A stretch of DNA of 64,000 nucleotides from Wandonia haliotis (GTDB taxonomy: Bacteria > Bacteroidota > Bacteroidia > Flavobacteriales_D > Crocinitomicaceae), in contig NZ_BAAAFH010000003.1 in NCBI RefSeq assembly GCF_039523435.1, forward strand, positions 868,001-932,000. Reading direction: 5' to 3'. The notes beneath the pieces are model-generated. The model was not told where the DNA came from and did not search any database. It saw only the letters and a list, made by a program, of their open reading frames with translations. A program made the translations under genes and the position numbers. Below, piece by piece: positions 1 through 9,684 of the stretch; within the stretch, counting starts at the first letter, position 1, and every line of letters starts with the position of its first letter.

Positions 1-1
1 C

Positions 2-3000
2 GAGTTTTACGCTGAAAAAAACACAGGGTGGATTGATTCGATTTTATACCAAAACCCGGATGCTAGTGCTAATCCGGCTTATAGCCTTTATAATGATACG
101 TTACATTACTTTTTGTCCTGGACAACCAATACTTTAGGGAAAAGATATGTTCAGGAAACAGATGTAAATTATTCAACCTGGCCGGTAAGTCCTTATGTTT
201 GGGGCAAATCCATTGTCAGTCCGAACAACTTTTATCTGGATGGACGAAAGGAAGCGGGTTCAAGTTCTTCTTTTTTTGTAGATGGAGAAGGATGGGGAAA
301 CGGGCATGCTAACGGTGTCCCAAATGGAGCTTCACAAAATTTTTCCATGCCTATTCCCGGATACTACACAGGTTCCGGAGCTCCATCATCCATAGTTCAT
401 GCTAAAGTTACATCCAATTCTAATGCCGCTGCCAGTGGAGTAAATAATCATCATTTGCGCTTGTCCTTTAATGGAAGTCTTATGGTGGATACGCTGTTTA
501 ATGGGTATAAACAGATCAGAAGTACAAAGAGCTTCAGTTCTTCATTGCTTACAGGTCCCAACGCTGTTATTAATATGTCGATTGTTAATGATTTGGGGGC
601 GGCGACCGATTATCAGGCGTTTACGTATGGACAAATCGAATACCCGAGAAATTTGTCTGTTGATGGACGTTTTCTGAAATTTAGGCTGGAGCAAGGGACA
701 ACAGCAAAGTCCCGTTTAGAGCTACTTAATTTTGTCGGGACAAACCCGGTAGGGTATGTTTGGGGAGGAACCGTTCCACGAAGAATTCCTATTGTTGGTT
801 CAGGCACACGATATGCAGTCGTTCCAAATTCAGTGAACGGTATTCAACACATGATTGTAGTCACTGAAGAAGCAATTCGTTCCGTTTCAGGTGGTTTTCA
901 GGCAGTAAACGGGAATGGCTTTTTTACAAATTATATGACGCAGAACTACGAAAGTTCTGTTTTAATGATCTATCCGTCCCGGTTAGCTCAATCAGCAACC
1001 CAGTATCGGGATTATCGCCAGAGTTCAACCGGAGGTAACTACAATGTCGTTTTTGTTAATGCGGATGAATTGTACCTGCAATTTGGAGGAGGAGTTGAAA
1101 AACATGTGTTGGGAGTACGACGATTCGCTCACCTGGCTTATAACTTGTCGTCTGCAAAGCCTCTGGCTTTGTTTCTTATAGGAAAAGGTATTCGCGAAGC
1201 CAATGAAGGTTCTGGATCAATTGCCGGAGCAAGAAAAAGCATTACCTCATTTAGAGATAATTTGATTCCGTCGTTTGGTTATCCGTCTTCTGATATCTGT
1301 ATTACCGCAGGTTTGGAAGGAACACACTGGGAACCTTTGATTCCTACCGGACGTATTGCTGCTAATTCCAATGAAGAAGTACTGGTGTATCTTTCTAAAG
1401 TACAGGAGAGTGTATTAGAACAAGATCCGTTTAGTATTTACAACTCTGCCTCCAAGGACTGGCAGAAACACGTACTTCATTTTGGTGGAGGTTCTTCACC
1501 GGGTGAAATCAGTACGATACGCAGTTATCTGGAAAATATGAAAGTACATCCGGAACGGGAAAAATTTGGCGGCTATGTACATACCTATATTAAAGAGAGT
1601 TCAGACCCGTTTGATCCGGTATTATTGAATGAGGTGAAAGAAAGAATAGACGAAGGCGTTTCAGTGATGACGTTTTTTTCACATGCTGCACCCGGAGGGT
1701 TTGAAATAAATATTGACGAACCGGATAGCTGGAATAATTCCGGACGTTATCCTTTGGTAATCGGTAATGCCTGCTATACAGGAGATATCTTTTTGCCGAA
1801 TGCCCCCTCTGCTTCCGAAAAATTTGTACTTATACCAGAGAAAGGAGCAATAGCATTTTTATCTACGGTAAAGTTGGGTTTTGCTTCTTATCTCCATACC
1901 TATTCGAATGAATTTTACAGACAGTTTGCAAAGAACTCGTACGGTTCCGGTCTAGGTGAGCAAATTCGGTCAACAGTGATGCAGGTACAGAATACCATCG
2001 GTAATTTCATTATGGAAACTACCTGTACACAGATGACGCTGCATGGTGATCCTTTGGTGAAAGTTAATCCGCACAATAATCCTGAAATTGAAATAACAGA
2101 ACAAAGCATTTCTTTTTCACCCACTGAACTTGATTTAAGTGTAGATGAGTTTGAACTGAAACTGGTGGTTAAAAATTTGGGGCAATCGATCATTGATTCC
2201 ATAAATGTTGAAGTGCGGAGACAATTCCCGGGGCAATCGGTAGACTCATTATACAGAGAAGTGATTCCTCGTTTGGATTATATAGACACGGTTGTTTTTA
2301 CAATGCCGTTGCAGCCAAATGTTGCGGTAGGACTGAACCAGTTTGAAGTTTCAGTAGATATTCCATCTTATATACCGGAACAATATGATGAGGTCGACAA
2401 TAACCGGATTGTTCGGACATTTTTTATAGATGTGGATGGAATAGTTCCTGTTTTACCCTACGATTTTGCTGTGGTACCACGCGATAGCGTTGTGATCAAG
2501 GCTTCAACAGTAAATCCTGTTGCTGAATTTAATACCTATCGTTTTGAGATTGATACAACAGATCTTTTTAACTCTCCATTCCGCAAGTATGCACTAGTTT
2601 CAGGAGAAGGGGGGGTGAAAGAAGTACTTCCTTCAGAATGGAGAAGTAGTAATTCAGGAAGTGTCTCTCCTTTAGTGTGTGCCGATAGTATGGTGTATTT
2701 CTGGCGTGTAGCACTTGAGGGATCTGATCCGGATTGGAGAGAGAACTCATTTCAGTATATCCATGATAAAGAAGGATGGGGGCAGGATCATTTCTTCCAG
2801 TTCAAGAAAAATACCTTTACTTTTTTGGATTATGACAGGTCAATTCGTCAAAAAGATTTTGAAACGTACAGTGGTACTGTAAAGTGTGACGTCTGGGATA
2901 ATGCAAGTAATGTAACGACATTCTCTGAGACACAATGGTTCATCAATAATACGATGATCGACTATGATATGTGTGGTACATCTCCTTCGTTACATGTTGC

Positions 3001-4870
3001 CGTTTTAGATCCCATTACACTGGAACCATGGTACTCCCGGGGAATCCAAAACGGGCAGGAAGTCAATTCTGATAAGAACTTCAATAATGCAAATGATCTT
3101 AGCAACTCACCGCCATGTCGGGAGCGTCCGGAAGGATATTTCGTTTTCAGACAAAATTCCCTGCAGCAACTTCAGGCGTTTGAGAATATGATAATGAATG
3201 AAGTTCCGGATAGTGCATATGTATTGATCTATTCAACCATTCGAGCGGACTACACCTCATGGGATGCACTGTATCCACAAGTCTACAATGTGTTTCAGGC
3301 ACTAGGGTCTGACTCTGTGTATCAGGGAAGAGATAATCGGGCATTTATCTTCTTTGGAAAAAAGGGAACAGATGTATATAATAAAGAGGTTGTGGCACAA
3401 GCTGCCGGAGAATTAATTTCATTGAGTGCTCCGGTTTTTGGAGTGGATTACTTTGGTCAGGAAAGATCGTTATTGATAGGTCCGGCCGCTTCGTGGGAAG
3501 CAGTATACTGGAAACAGGACCCATTGGAAGTTCCGCTAGGTGATACAACAAGACTCTTGATTTCAGGGTTGGATATATATGGGAACGTACAGTCTGTTAT
3601 AGACACCATGTTTACACGGAATGATTCAATTATCAATCTGTATAACCTTATGGATGCATCTATAATGCCTTATTTACGTCTGGAAGCACGTTATGAAGAT
3701 AAATCTTTCCTCACGCCCGCTCAGATCGATCGTTGGCATGTGTTGTATGAGCAGCTTCCGGAAGCTGCTATTGACGGAACAAATGGTTTCTATTGGTCTG
3801 CGAGTTCGGATACAGTCCCGGAGGGAACATCACTTTCGTTTGCAGTTGATGTTAGAAATATCAGTGAGCGACACATGGATTCTTTATTGGTAAAATATTG
3901 GGTGCAAAATCAGAATCAGGAGATTGTTCCGATAACTTATCCCCGACAGGATTCGTTGAGAATAGGAGAGGTTTTGAGGGATACCATTACGTTTGAGACG
4001 TATGGAATGTCCGGACTGAACTCACTCTGGATGGAAGTCAACCCGTATGTTATGGGAAGTACTGTTGTAACGGATCAGCCTGAACAGTTCCACTTTAACA
4101 ACATTTTGCAAATCCCTTTCTTTGTGTCAAAAGATAATATTAACCCGCTACTGGATGTTACCTTTGATGGAGTACATATTTTGAATGGAGATATCGTAAG
4201 TCCGAAAAGTGAAATTGTAATTTCACTAAAGGATGAGAATCCTTTCCTTTTAATGAGTCAGGATGCAGATACTTCTCTGTTTGCAGTTTACCTGAGACAT
4301 CCGGACGGTGTCCAAAAGAGAATCCCTTTTATTGACGGAGATGGGAGACAAGTGATGGATTGGATTCCGGCTTCTGATAGTTATAATAAGTTTAAGATTA
4401 TTTACCACGGAGAATTTCCGGTTGATGGAGAATATATGTTGTTGGTGCAAGGTACCGACCTTTCCGGTAATTTATCCGGAGATCTTGAATATAGAATCGG
4501 TTTTGAGATTATTCATGAATCTACGATTACGTATCTGATGAACTATCCCAATCCGTTTAGTACAAGTACAAAGTTCGTATTTACGTTAACAGGAGACAGA
4601 GTTCCGGATCATATGATTATTCAAATTATGACTGTGACCGGGAAGGTTGTTCGTGAAATCACTATGAATGAATTGGGACCAGTACGTATAGGTCGGAATA
4701 TTACAGAATATGCCTGGGATGGAAGAGACGAATTCGGAGATCTTTTGGCGAATGGAGTGTATTTGTACCGGGTGTTGACCGATTTGGATGGGGATAAGAT
4801 AAAGCATAGAGATTCAGGAGCTGATCAATTCTTTAAGAAAGAATTCGGAAAAATGTATTTGCTTCGTTAA
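2..4870 (+). CDS. C25-family (gingipain/PorU-like) cysteine peptidase with T9SS sorting tail, 5' truncated
   Basis: The frame is open from base 2 with no stop, so the gene begins upstream; a TTG at 113 is not a credible start. At least 1,622 codons are present. Catalytic signatures of peptidase family C25 are visible: the histidine in FFSHAAPGG (codon 1682-1684) and the cysteine in GNACYTGD (codon 1772-1774), 30 residues apart, close to the His-Cys spacing of gingipains. About 900 residues of beta-rich, Ig-like sequence follow, then a FlgD-like/T9SS type A tail beginning near nt 4540 with NYPNPFS and containing AWDGRDEFG and NGVYLYRV. Family knowledge: C25 proteins are secreted T9SS proteases or the PorU sortase that removes sorting tails. 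At this length it is more likely a PorU2-like or cargo protease than canonical PorU, but I cannot decide. It is followed by 219 bp of AT-rich spacer. Confidence 0.85.
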   Translation, partial: EFYAEKNTGWIDSILYQNPDASANPAYSLYNDTLHYFLSWTTNTLGKRYVQETDVNYSTWPVSPYVWGKSIVSPNNFYLDGRKEAGSSSSFFVDGEGWGNGHANGVPNGASQNFSMPIPGYYTGSGAPSSIVHAKVTSNSNAAASGVNNHHLRLSFNGSLMVDTLFNGYKQIRSTKSFSSSLLTGPNAVINMSIVNDLGAATDYQAFTYGQIEYPRNLSVDGRFLKFRLEQGTTAKSRLELLNFVGTNPVGYVWGGTVPRRIPIVGSGTRYAVVPNSVNGIQHMIVVTEEAIRSVSGGFQAVNGNGFFTNYMTQNYESSVLMIYPSRLAQSATQYRDYRQSSTGGNYNVVFVNADELYLQFGGGVEKHVLGVRRFAHLAYNLSSAKPLALFLIGKGIREANEGSGSIAGARKSITSFRDNLIPSFGYPSSDICITAGLEGTHWEPLIPTGRIAANSNEEVLVYLSKVQESVLEQDPFSIYNSASKDWQKHVLHFGGGSSPGEISTIRSYLENMKVHPEREKFGGYVHTYIKESSDPFDPVLLNEVKERIDEGVSVMTFFSHAAPGGFEINIDEPDSWNNSGRYPLVIGNACYTGDIFLPNAPSASEKFVLIPEKGAIAFLSTVKLGFASYLHTYSNEFYRQFAKNSYGSGLGEQIRSTVMQVQNTIGNFIMETTCTQMTLHGDPLVKVNPHNNPEIEITEQSISFSPTELDLSVDEFELKLVVKNLGQSIIDSINVEVRRQFPGQSVDSLYREVIPRLDYIDTVVFTMPLQPNVAVGLNQFEVSVDIPSYIPEQYDEVDNNRIVRTFFIDVDGIVPVLPYDFAVVPRDSVVIKASTVNPVAEFNTYRFEIDTTDLFNSPFRKYALVSGEGGVKEVLPSEWRSSNSGSVSPLVCADSMVYFWRVALEGSDPDWRENSFQYIHDKEGWGQDHFFQFKKNTFTFLDYDRSIRQKDFETYSGTVKCDVWDNASNVTTFSETQWFINNTMIDYDMCGTSPSLHVAVLDPITLEPWYSRGIQNGQEVNSDKNFNNANDLSNSPPCRERPEGYFVFRQNSLQQLQAFENMIMNEVPDSAYVLIYSTIRADYTSWDALYPQVYNVFQALGSDSVYQGRDNRAFIFFGKKGTDVYNKEVVAQAAGELISLSAPVFGVDYFGQERSLLIGPAASWEAVYWKQDPLEVPLGDTTRLLISGLDIYGNVQSVIDTMFTRNDSIINLYNLMDASIMPYLRLEARYEDKSFLTPAQIDRWHVLYEQLPEAAIDGTNGFYWSASSDTVPEGTSLSFAVDVRNISERHMDSLLVKYWVQNQNQEIVPITYPRQDSLRIGEVLRDTITFETYGMSGLNSLWMEVNPYVMGSTVVTDQPEQFHFNNILQIPFFVSKDNINPLLDVTFDGVHILNGDIVSPKSEIVISLKDENPFLLMSQDADTSLFAVYLRHPDGVQKRIPFIDGDGRQVMDWIPASDSYNKFKIIYHGEFPVDGEYMLLVQGTDLSGNLSGDLEYRIGFEIIHESTITYLMNYPNPFSTSTKFVFTLTGDRVPDHMIIQIMTVTGKVVREITMNELGPVRIGRNITEYAWDGRDEFGDLLANGVYLYRVLTDLDGDKIKHRDSGADQFFKKEFGKMYLLR

Positions 4871-5043
4871 CATTTGGAATGGGAATTCAATGTTTGTTAA
4901 TGGCTTCTTTTTATTTTAATAGTTGTTTATCAGTCTTTTAGTTTTTTTTAAATTATCCCTGTTTAACAAAATTTAGGTTAAAATCAGATTTGGAAGTGCA
5001 ATAATCGGTTTTAATATAAGCTGCTTTTTCATGAGAAATTAGC

Positions 5044-5051
5044 TAACTTTG
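5044..5051 (+). promoter_or_regulatory. -7 promoter box of dsbD unit
   Basis: TAACTTTG matches the Bacteroidota -7 consensus TAnnTTTG, 38 bp before the ATG at 5090. I see no clear TTTG -33 element at 19-21 bp spacing. It sits in the 219-bp AT-rich spacer after the C25 gene and is the only promoter-like element I find there. Confidence 0.5.
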
Positions 5052-5089
5052 AGGGAGATTATAATTTACAAATCCGGTTTCCCTAATTC

Positions 5090-5521
5090 ATGAAACAAAT
5101 AACTTTTTTTCTGTTTTTATTTGCTAGCGTTGTAGCGTATGGTCAAAACAATGTTTCCTGGTCGTATGAATATGATCAGGAGGCAAAAGAGGTGAAAATT
5201 CACGCTGATATTGAAGAGGGTTGGCACTTGTACTCCCAGGTATTAAAAAATGATATTGGACCGATTCCTACCACGTTTGAGTTTGAGAAAAATCAACATG
5301 CAACAGTTGTTGGTAAAGTTCAACAACCGAAAGCGGTAGAAGCGTATGACGCAAATTTTGGTGCCAATCTTGATTATTTTGAAGGAGCTGTGACTTTTAC
5401 TCAGAAGGTAAAAGTGAAAAAGGATACCGTTCTTTCCGGATCGGTATATTACATGGTATGCGATGACCAGAGTTGTTTGCCTCCAACAGAAGTGAAATTT
5501 GAAATTACGGTCAAAAAATAG
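5090..5521 (+). CDS. Stand-alone DsbD N-terminal (alpha) domain protein, periplasmic
   Basis: This 143-residue protein has a signal peptide (residues 1-18, ending VVAYGQ) followed by a single immunoglobulin-like domain of the DsbD N-terminal type. The signature is EEGWHLYSQ near residue 43 and the cysteine pair C124/C129 in VCDDQSCLPP, matching the redox pair that in DsbD accepts electrons from the membrane domain and passes them to periplasmic partners. It lies 10 bp before a complete dsbD on the same strand, and the two share domain architecture, so they probably form one transcript. Inferred role: an extra periplasmic reductant outlet of the DsbD relay, or a chaperone-like partner. The exact substrate is not readable from the sequence. 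Confidence 0.85.
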   Translation: MKQITFFLFLFASVVAYGQNNVSWSYEYDQEAKEVKIHADIEEGWHLYSQVLKNDIGPIPTTFEFEKNQHATVVGKVQQPKAVEAYDANFGANLDYFEGAVTFTQKVKVKKDTVLSGSVYYMVCDDQSCLPPTEVKFEITVKK

Positions 5522-5531
5522 AAATTGAATT

Positions 5532-7679
5532 ATGACATACACTAAAATGATAACATCTTTTTTTGCTGTACTATTCAGTGTAATGGCTTTCGGTCAACCT
5601 GGAGACAGTTGGAAGAATTATGTTACGTGGAGTTTTTCTGTAGATTACCACGATAATTGTGAAGCAACGTTGAACGCTACTGCAAAATTGGCTGAACATT
5701 GGCATATCTTTTCGATAACACACGATCCGGATAAAGCAGATTTTATCGGAATGCCGACTACACTGACATTTTCAAAAAATGCGTCTTATGATTTGGTTGG
5801 AAAGGTAAAGGAGTCTAAGAAACCTATTGTATTTAAAGATGATTTTGGAGAACAGATTTACCATGAAAAGCAAGTTACTTTTTCGCAACGAATTAAGTTA
5901 AAGACAGACGGAGAGTTTGACGTTAAAATGGAGTACGAATTCCAGATTTGTGACGAGAATGGCTGTCTATTTCCTCCGGCACCGGATCATACGTTTAAAA
6001 TTAGGGCAAATACCAACTGTGGAGCTGTTAAACCTGCCGGAACTAAAGAACAAACAGGTGATAATTCTTCACAAACAGAAGAAAATTCTACATCTGATAA
6101 AACAGCTTCTTCAGACGAATCGGTTGTTACTGCACCATCGGATAGTGTAGCAAAAACAGCGAAGAAAGAGAGTAAGGCCTTTGTTCCGATTGATAATTCA
6201 AAAGATGCGAGTAGCGAGAAAGAAGTGAATTTATGGTTGATTTTCCTGGGCGGTTTTGGTGCTGGATTAGCAGCTTTGTTTACACCCTGTGTTTTCCCAA
6301 TGATTCCTATGACAGTAACCTTTTTTACCAAGCAGTCCGGATCGCGGGCGAAAGGAATAGGAAATGCAGTCATCTACGGATTGTCAATTATCGTTATTTA
6401 TGTTTCCATCGGATTGCTGATTAATCTTCTTACAGATAATGCTTCTGTTGTGTATGAGGTCTCTACGAGTGCTACGCTGAATCTGATATTCTTTGCTATT
6501 TTCATCATTTTTGCCTTTTCTTTTTTGGGTGCTTTCGAAATCCAACTTCCAACTTCATGGATTAATAAAACCGATGCCCAGGCAGATAGAGGAGGACTTA
6601 TTGGGATATTCTTTATGGCGATAACCCTCGTTCTGGTTTCTTTCTCTTGTACAGGACCAATTGTGGGGACAGCACTTGTAGAAGCAATCGCTTCCGGCTC
6701 TGTGATTGCCCCCGCGGTCATTATGGGCGGTTTTGCAACTGCGTTGGCTCTTCCATTTACTTTGTTTGCCATATTCCCAAGTTGGTTAAAAAATCTTCCG
6801 CAGTCGGGAGGTTGGTTGAATAGTGTTAAGGTGGTTTTGGGACTTCTTGAAATTGCATTGGCGATGAAGTTCCTGAGTATGGTTGATCTCGCTTATCATT
6901 GGGATATTCTTACACGCGAAATCTTTGTGGCAGTTTGGGTTGTTGTTTTTGCAATCATTGGGATTTATCTGTTGGGTAAGATTCAGTTCTCGCACGATTC
7001 GCCGGTTGAGAAACTTACGGTAACGCGTTTTATGTTTGCCTTAACAGCTTTGGTTTTTGCTGTTTATTTATTACCGGGTATGTGGGGAGCACCTTTGTCA
7101 ATGATTGACGGAGTTGCACCACCACGAACACATTCAGAAGATAATTTCCGTTTTGTGAAAGGAAATCCGGAGTTTGAGGTAACTGATTTGTTTACGGAAT
7201 ACCGCTCATATATGCACGAAGTAGGAGATGGTTCTATCCTTGTATTTCATGATCTTGAAAAAGCGCAGGAATATGCGGCAAAGGTAGATAAGCCGGTTCT
7301 GTTAGACTTTACAGGACATTCATGTGCCAATTGCCGCAAGACGGAATCAACGGTTTGGACTAATGATAAAATTCGCCCGATACTTCAAAACGAAGTAGTA
7401 ATTGCTTCGCTGTATTGTGATGACAGAGAAAAGTTACCGGAAGACGAGCAAGTATATTCAGAAAACCTGGGTGGAAAAATGAAGACAGTGGGGAACAAAT
7501 GGTCAGATTTCCAGATTGGTAAATATGGACAAATCTCGCAGCCGTTATATGTAATGACGCACTGGGACGGAAGTGACCTTTCTGAACCATTGGGGTATGA
7601 GCCTAATATTGGGAATTACCTTTCTTTCCTTCGCAAAGGAATTGAAAACTACAAGAAGTACCAAAGTACTATGGAGTAG
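5532..7679 (+). CDS. dsbD: Thiol:disulfide interchange protein DsbD (cytochrome c biogenesis transmembrane protein)
   Basis: This 715-residue protein moves electrons from cytoplasmic thioredoxin to periplasmic thiol proteins. A signal peptide (to about residue 22) leads into an N-terminal alpha domain with cysteines C140/C145 (ICDENGCLFPP). A Ser/Thr/Lys-rich linker (about 165-225) and a polytopic membrane domain follow. The membrane redox cysteines are C253 (LFTPCVFP) and C373 (FSCTGP). A C-terminal thioredoxin domain carries a CxxC at C598/C601 (GHSCANCRK). All three redox modules are therefore intact. The next ATG (codon 6) would also give a good signal peptide, so the start is uncertain by five codons. 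It follows the stand-alone alpha-domain gene by 10 bp and ends at a strong terminator. Confidence 0.93.
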   Translation: MTYTKMITSFFAVLFSVMAFGQPGDSWKNYVTWSFSVDYHDNCEATLNATAKLAEHWHIFSITHDPDKADFIGMPTTLTFSKNASYDLVGKVKESKKPIVFKDDFGEQIYHEKQVTFSQRIKLKTDGEFDVKMEYEFQICDENGCLFPPAPDHTFKIRANTNCGAVKPAGTKEQTGDNSSQTEENSTSDKTASSDESVVTAPSDSVAKTAKKESKAFVPIDNSKDASSEKEVNLWLIFLGGFGAGLAALFTPCVFPMIPMTVTFFTKQSGSRAKGIGNAVIYGLSIIVIYVSIGLLINLLTDNASVVYEVSTSATLNLIFFAIFIIFAFSFLGAFEIQLPTSWINKTDAQADRGGLIGIFFMAITLVLVSFSCTGPIVGTALVEAIASGSVIAPAVIMGGFATALALPFTLFAIFPSWLKNLPQSGGWLNSVKVVLGLLEIALAMKFLSMVDLAYHWDILTREIFVAVWVVVFAIIGIYLLGKIQFSHDSPVEKLTVTRFMFALTALVFAVYLLPGMWGAPLSMIDGVAPPRTHSEDNFRFVKGNPEFEVTDLFTEYRSYMHEVGDGSILVFHDLEKAQEYAAKVDKPVLLDFTGHSCANCRKTESTVWTNDKIRPILQNEVVIASLYCDDREKLPEDEQVYSENLGGKMKTVGNKWSDFQIGKYGQISQPLYVMTHWDGSDLSEPLGYEPNIGNYLSFLRKGIENYKKYQSTME

Positions 7680-7701
7680 ATAGAATTTGATTCTAAATAA
7701 G

Positions 7702-7733
7702 AAGCGGGAGATTTTTAATCTCCCGCTTTTTTT
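7702..7733. terminator. Intrinsic terminator after dsbD
   Basis: A perfect 10-bp stem (aagcgggaga / tctcccgctt) with a 7-base loop is followed by a T run on the + strand. It lies between dsbD and the convergent sugar transferase gene and has A residues on the other side, so it may act in both directions. Confidence 0.9.
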
Positions 7734-7743
7734 ATGGGTTGTT

Positions 7744-8334
7744 TTATCCTTTCAATACCTTCACAAAGGTCATCCACATGAGTTTTAAATCATGCAAAAG
7801 TGTTGGGTTTTGCAGGTATTTTTTGTTAAGATCTAACTTTGCGGGCATAACCTCATGGATATATGTTTCCCGCGGATTTTCAGCTGCTCCGAGAATTTCA
7901 TTTTCATGGAAATATTCAAGCGAAGCATAGTCTGTAATTCCCGGGCGAACGGTTAATATCTCGCGTTGCTGTGGAGTATACAGATTAACGTATTCCTGCA
8001 CTTCCGGACGGGGACCGACAATAGACATATCACCGATGAGAACATTCCAGAATTGAGTGAATTCATCCAGTTTCGTTTTACGAAGGAAATAACCGATACG
8101 GGTAATCCGGGGATCACGCATTCCAACGGTTAGTTTTCCTGCTTTATCGGCATCTGTTCGCATAGTTCTGAACTTCAATAGCCGAAATACTTTCCCGTTT
8201 TTCCCTACCCGTTCCTGCCGATAAAAAATAGTCCCTTTCGAATCGAGCTTAATGGCAAGCGCAATCAGTATTCCAAAAGGAAGAAAAACAGAAAGAATGA
8301 TCAGAGAGACTACTATGTCAAAACACCTTTTCAC
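7744..8334 (-). CDS. Initiating sugar (phosphoglycosyl) transferase, PglC/WcaJ-type catalytic domain
   Basis: This 196-residue protein belongs to the bacterial sugar transferase family (PF02397), which transfers a sugar-1-phosphate from UDP-sugar to undecaprenyl phosphate to start a glycan repeat unit. It is the short form: one N-terminal re-entrant hydrophobic helix (residues 6-28) and then the catalytic region. Visible motifs are RQERVGKNGK, LKFRTM, the Asp-Glu pair in KLDEFTQFWN and VGPRPEV. There is no extra N-terminal four-helix domain as in WcaJ/WbaP. It starts with GTG in a GTGA overlap with the stop of the upstream aminotransferase, indicating translational coupling. With that aminotransferase it probably sets the first, amino-bearing sugar of the surface polysaccharide. 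Confidence 0.92.
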   Translation of the reverse strand: MKRCFDIVVSLIILSVFLPFGILIALAIKLDSKGTIFYRQERVGKNGKVFRLLKFRTMRTDADKAGKLTVGMRDPRITRIGYFLRKTKLDEFTQFWNVLIGDMSIVGPRPEVQEYVNLYTPQQREILTVRPGITDYASLEYFHENEILGAAENPRETYIHEVMPAKLDLNKKYLQNPTLLHDLKLMWMTFVKVLKG

Positions 8335-9545
8335 CCTTTTACCTGATGTACGGCACGTTTAACAGCTCCGATAACCTGATCGACCTGTTCGTCACTTAAA
8401 TCATAGTACACAGGTAATGAAATCTCATTGTGGTATTTGTTCCACGTTTCCGGAAAATCTTCAATTAAATACCCCAGATTCTTATACGCTGTTAGAATCG
8501 GTAGCGGCTGAAAATGTACATTAACAGAGACATCCTGATCAAAAATTTCCTGCATGATACGGTCGCGTTCTCCTTCCGTTATATTATCAATACGCAACAG
8601 GTATAAATGATACGAACTAGTTTTTTCCTCTGTTGTATGGGGTGGTAAAATAGCCCAGGAATCGTTTTTAAAACCATTTTCGTATCTGTCGAAAATCTCT
8701 TTTCTTCGCGGAAGATTTTCTGAGTCATAACGTTCTAATTCGATCAGTCCGATGGCTGCTTGAATATCAGTCATATTACACTTGAAACCTGGTTCTACCA
8801 CATCATACCGCCAGTTCCCTTTTTGCGTTTTAGCCAGGGCATCCTTTGATTGCCCGTGCAGTATTTTTATGCAGAGATCCTTATAGATTTGCTCATTATC
8901 AAAGGGGCTTGGCATATTCAGACAAATAGCACCACCTTCTGCGGTTGTCAGATTCTTCACAGCATGAAAAGAGAACACAGTAATGTCTGCCAGACTTCCG
9001 GAAGTACGACCTTTATATTTTGCTCCAAAACTATGTGCAGCGTCAGATAATACGGCAATTCTACCTAACTGTTTTTGAATTTCGTTCCCAGGGATGAATT
9101 GCGAGCGGATACCCTCTTCATTGACAAGATTATAAATTTCGTCATAGTCACATGGGAAACCGCCTATGTCAACACCCATTACAGCTTTTGTCCGGGGAGT
9201 GATAGCTTTACGTATCGCGTCAACTGAAATATTGAAATCAGATGTATTTAGATCGACCATAACCGGTTTTGCTCCGCAGTGCAGAATTACATTTGCACTT
9301 GCGCAATAGGTATAAGCGGGAAGAATCACTTCGTCCCCTTCAGTAATTCCCAGCCATCTTAACATTACTTCCATTCCGGCTGTCCACGAACTTACCGCTA
9401 CTGTATGTTCCACTCCGCAGTAGGCAGAAATCTTTTTTTCGAATTCCTTTGTGCGGGGACCGGTTGTGATCCAGCCACTCTCTAAAGCTTTGGTAACTTC
9501 ATCAATTACGCGCTTGTCAATACGAGGGGGAGAAAATGGAATCAT
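8331..9545 (-). CDS. DegT/DnrJ/EryC1/StrS-type PLP sugar aminotransferase
   Basis: A 404-residue PLP enzyme that aminates a nucleotide-linked keto-sugar. Family signatures: SGWITTGP near the N-terminus, the cofactor-binding SDAAHSFGA, and the Schiff-base lysine in SFHAVKNLTTAEGG. I placed the start at the ATG of MIPFSPP (9545) because the longer frame begins at a TTG lying inside a TAAATTTG promoter box. The C-terminal region has HFQPLPIL and SLPVYYDLSDEQ, as in capsule and O-antigen aminotransferases. It overlaps the sugar transferase by 4 bp. Substrate (for example a UDP-4-keto-6-deoxy-HexNAc) is inferred from pairing with a PglC-type transferase, not shown. Confidence 0.9.
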   Translation of the reverse strand: MIPFSPPRIDKRVIDEVTKALESGWITTGPRTKEFEKKISAYCGVEHTVAVSSWTAGMEVMLRWLGITEGDEVILPAYTYCASANVILHCGAKPVMVDLNTSDFNISVDAIRKAITPRTKAVMGVDIGGFPCDYDEIYNLVNEEGIRSQFIPGNEIQKQLGRIAVLSDAAHSFGAKYKGRTSGSLADITVFSFHAVKNLTTAEGGAICLNMPSPFDNEQIYKDLCIKILHGQSKDALAKTQKGNWRYDVVEPGFKCNMTDIQAAIGLIELERYDSENLPRRKEIFDRYENGFKNDSWAILPPHTTEEKTSSYHLYLLRIDNITEGERDRIMQEIFDQDVSVNVHFQPLPILTAYKNLGYLIEDFPETWNKYHNEISLPVYYDLSDEQVDQVIGAVKRAVHQVKG

Positions 9546-9563
9546 GATAACAGTATTTTTTGG

Positions 9564-9571
9564 CAAATTTA
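9564..9571 (-). promoter_or_regulatory. -7 promoter box of aminotransferase/sugar transferase pair
   Basis: TAAATTTG on the - strand (read 9571 to 9564) fits TAnnTTTG and lies 18 bp before the chosen ATG at 9545. No convincing -33 element is seen. It makes the upstream TTG at 9566 unlikely as a start. Confidence 0.5.
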
Positions 9572-9659
9572 GAGAAAAGAATGAATGTTGATATAGCCTG
9601 TAGAGGATTATTAAACGTATCCGGAAGATCGGGTGGTATCGAAAACAGATAAATCAGCG

Positions 9660-9679
9660 TATCTTTGAGAGGAAAGGAG
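9660..9679 (+). promoter_or_regulatory. -7 box and unusually strong Shine-Dalgarno of the DUF1801 gene
   Basis: TATCTTTG at 9660-9667 fits the -7 consensus. It is followed by ggaaaggag (9671-9679), a near-perfect Shine-Dalgarno sequence 5 bp before the ATG at 9685. Strong SD sequences are uncommon in Bacteroidota, and most other genes in this window show only A-rich leaders. Confidence 0.55.
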
Positions 9680-9684
9680 TTGGT

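Noticed and set aside
4871..4905. Short inverted repeat AACATT / AATGTT after the C25 peptidase gene
   Set aside because: A 6-bp AT-rich stem is too weak to call a terminator.
5987..6373. 128-codon frame opposite dsbD
   Set aside because: It is a shadow of the dsbD reading frame, with composition typical of reverse-strand frames and no start signal.
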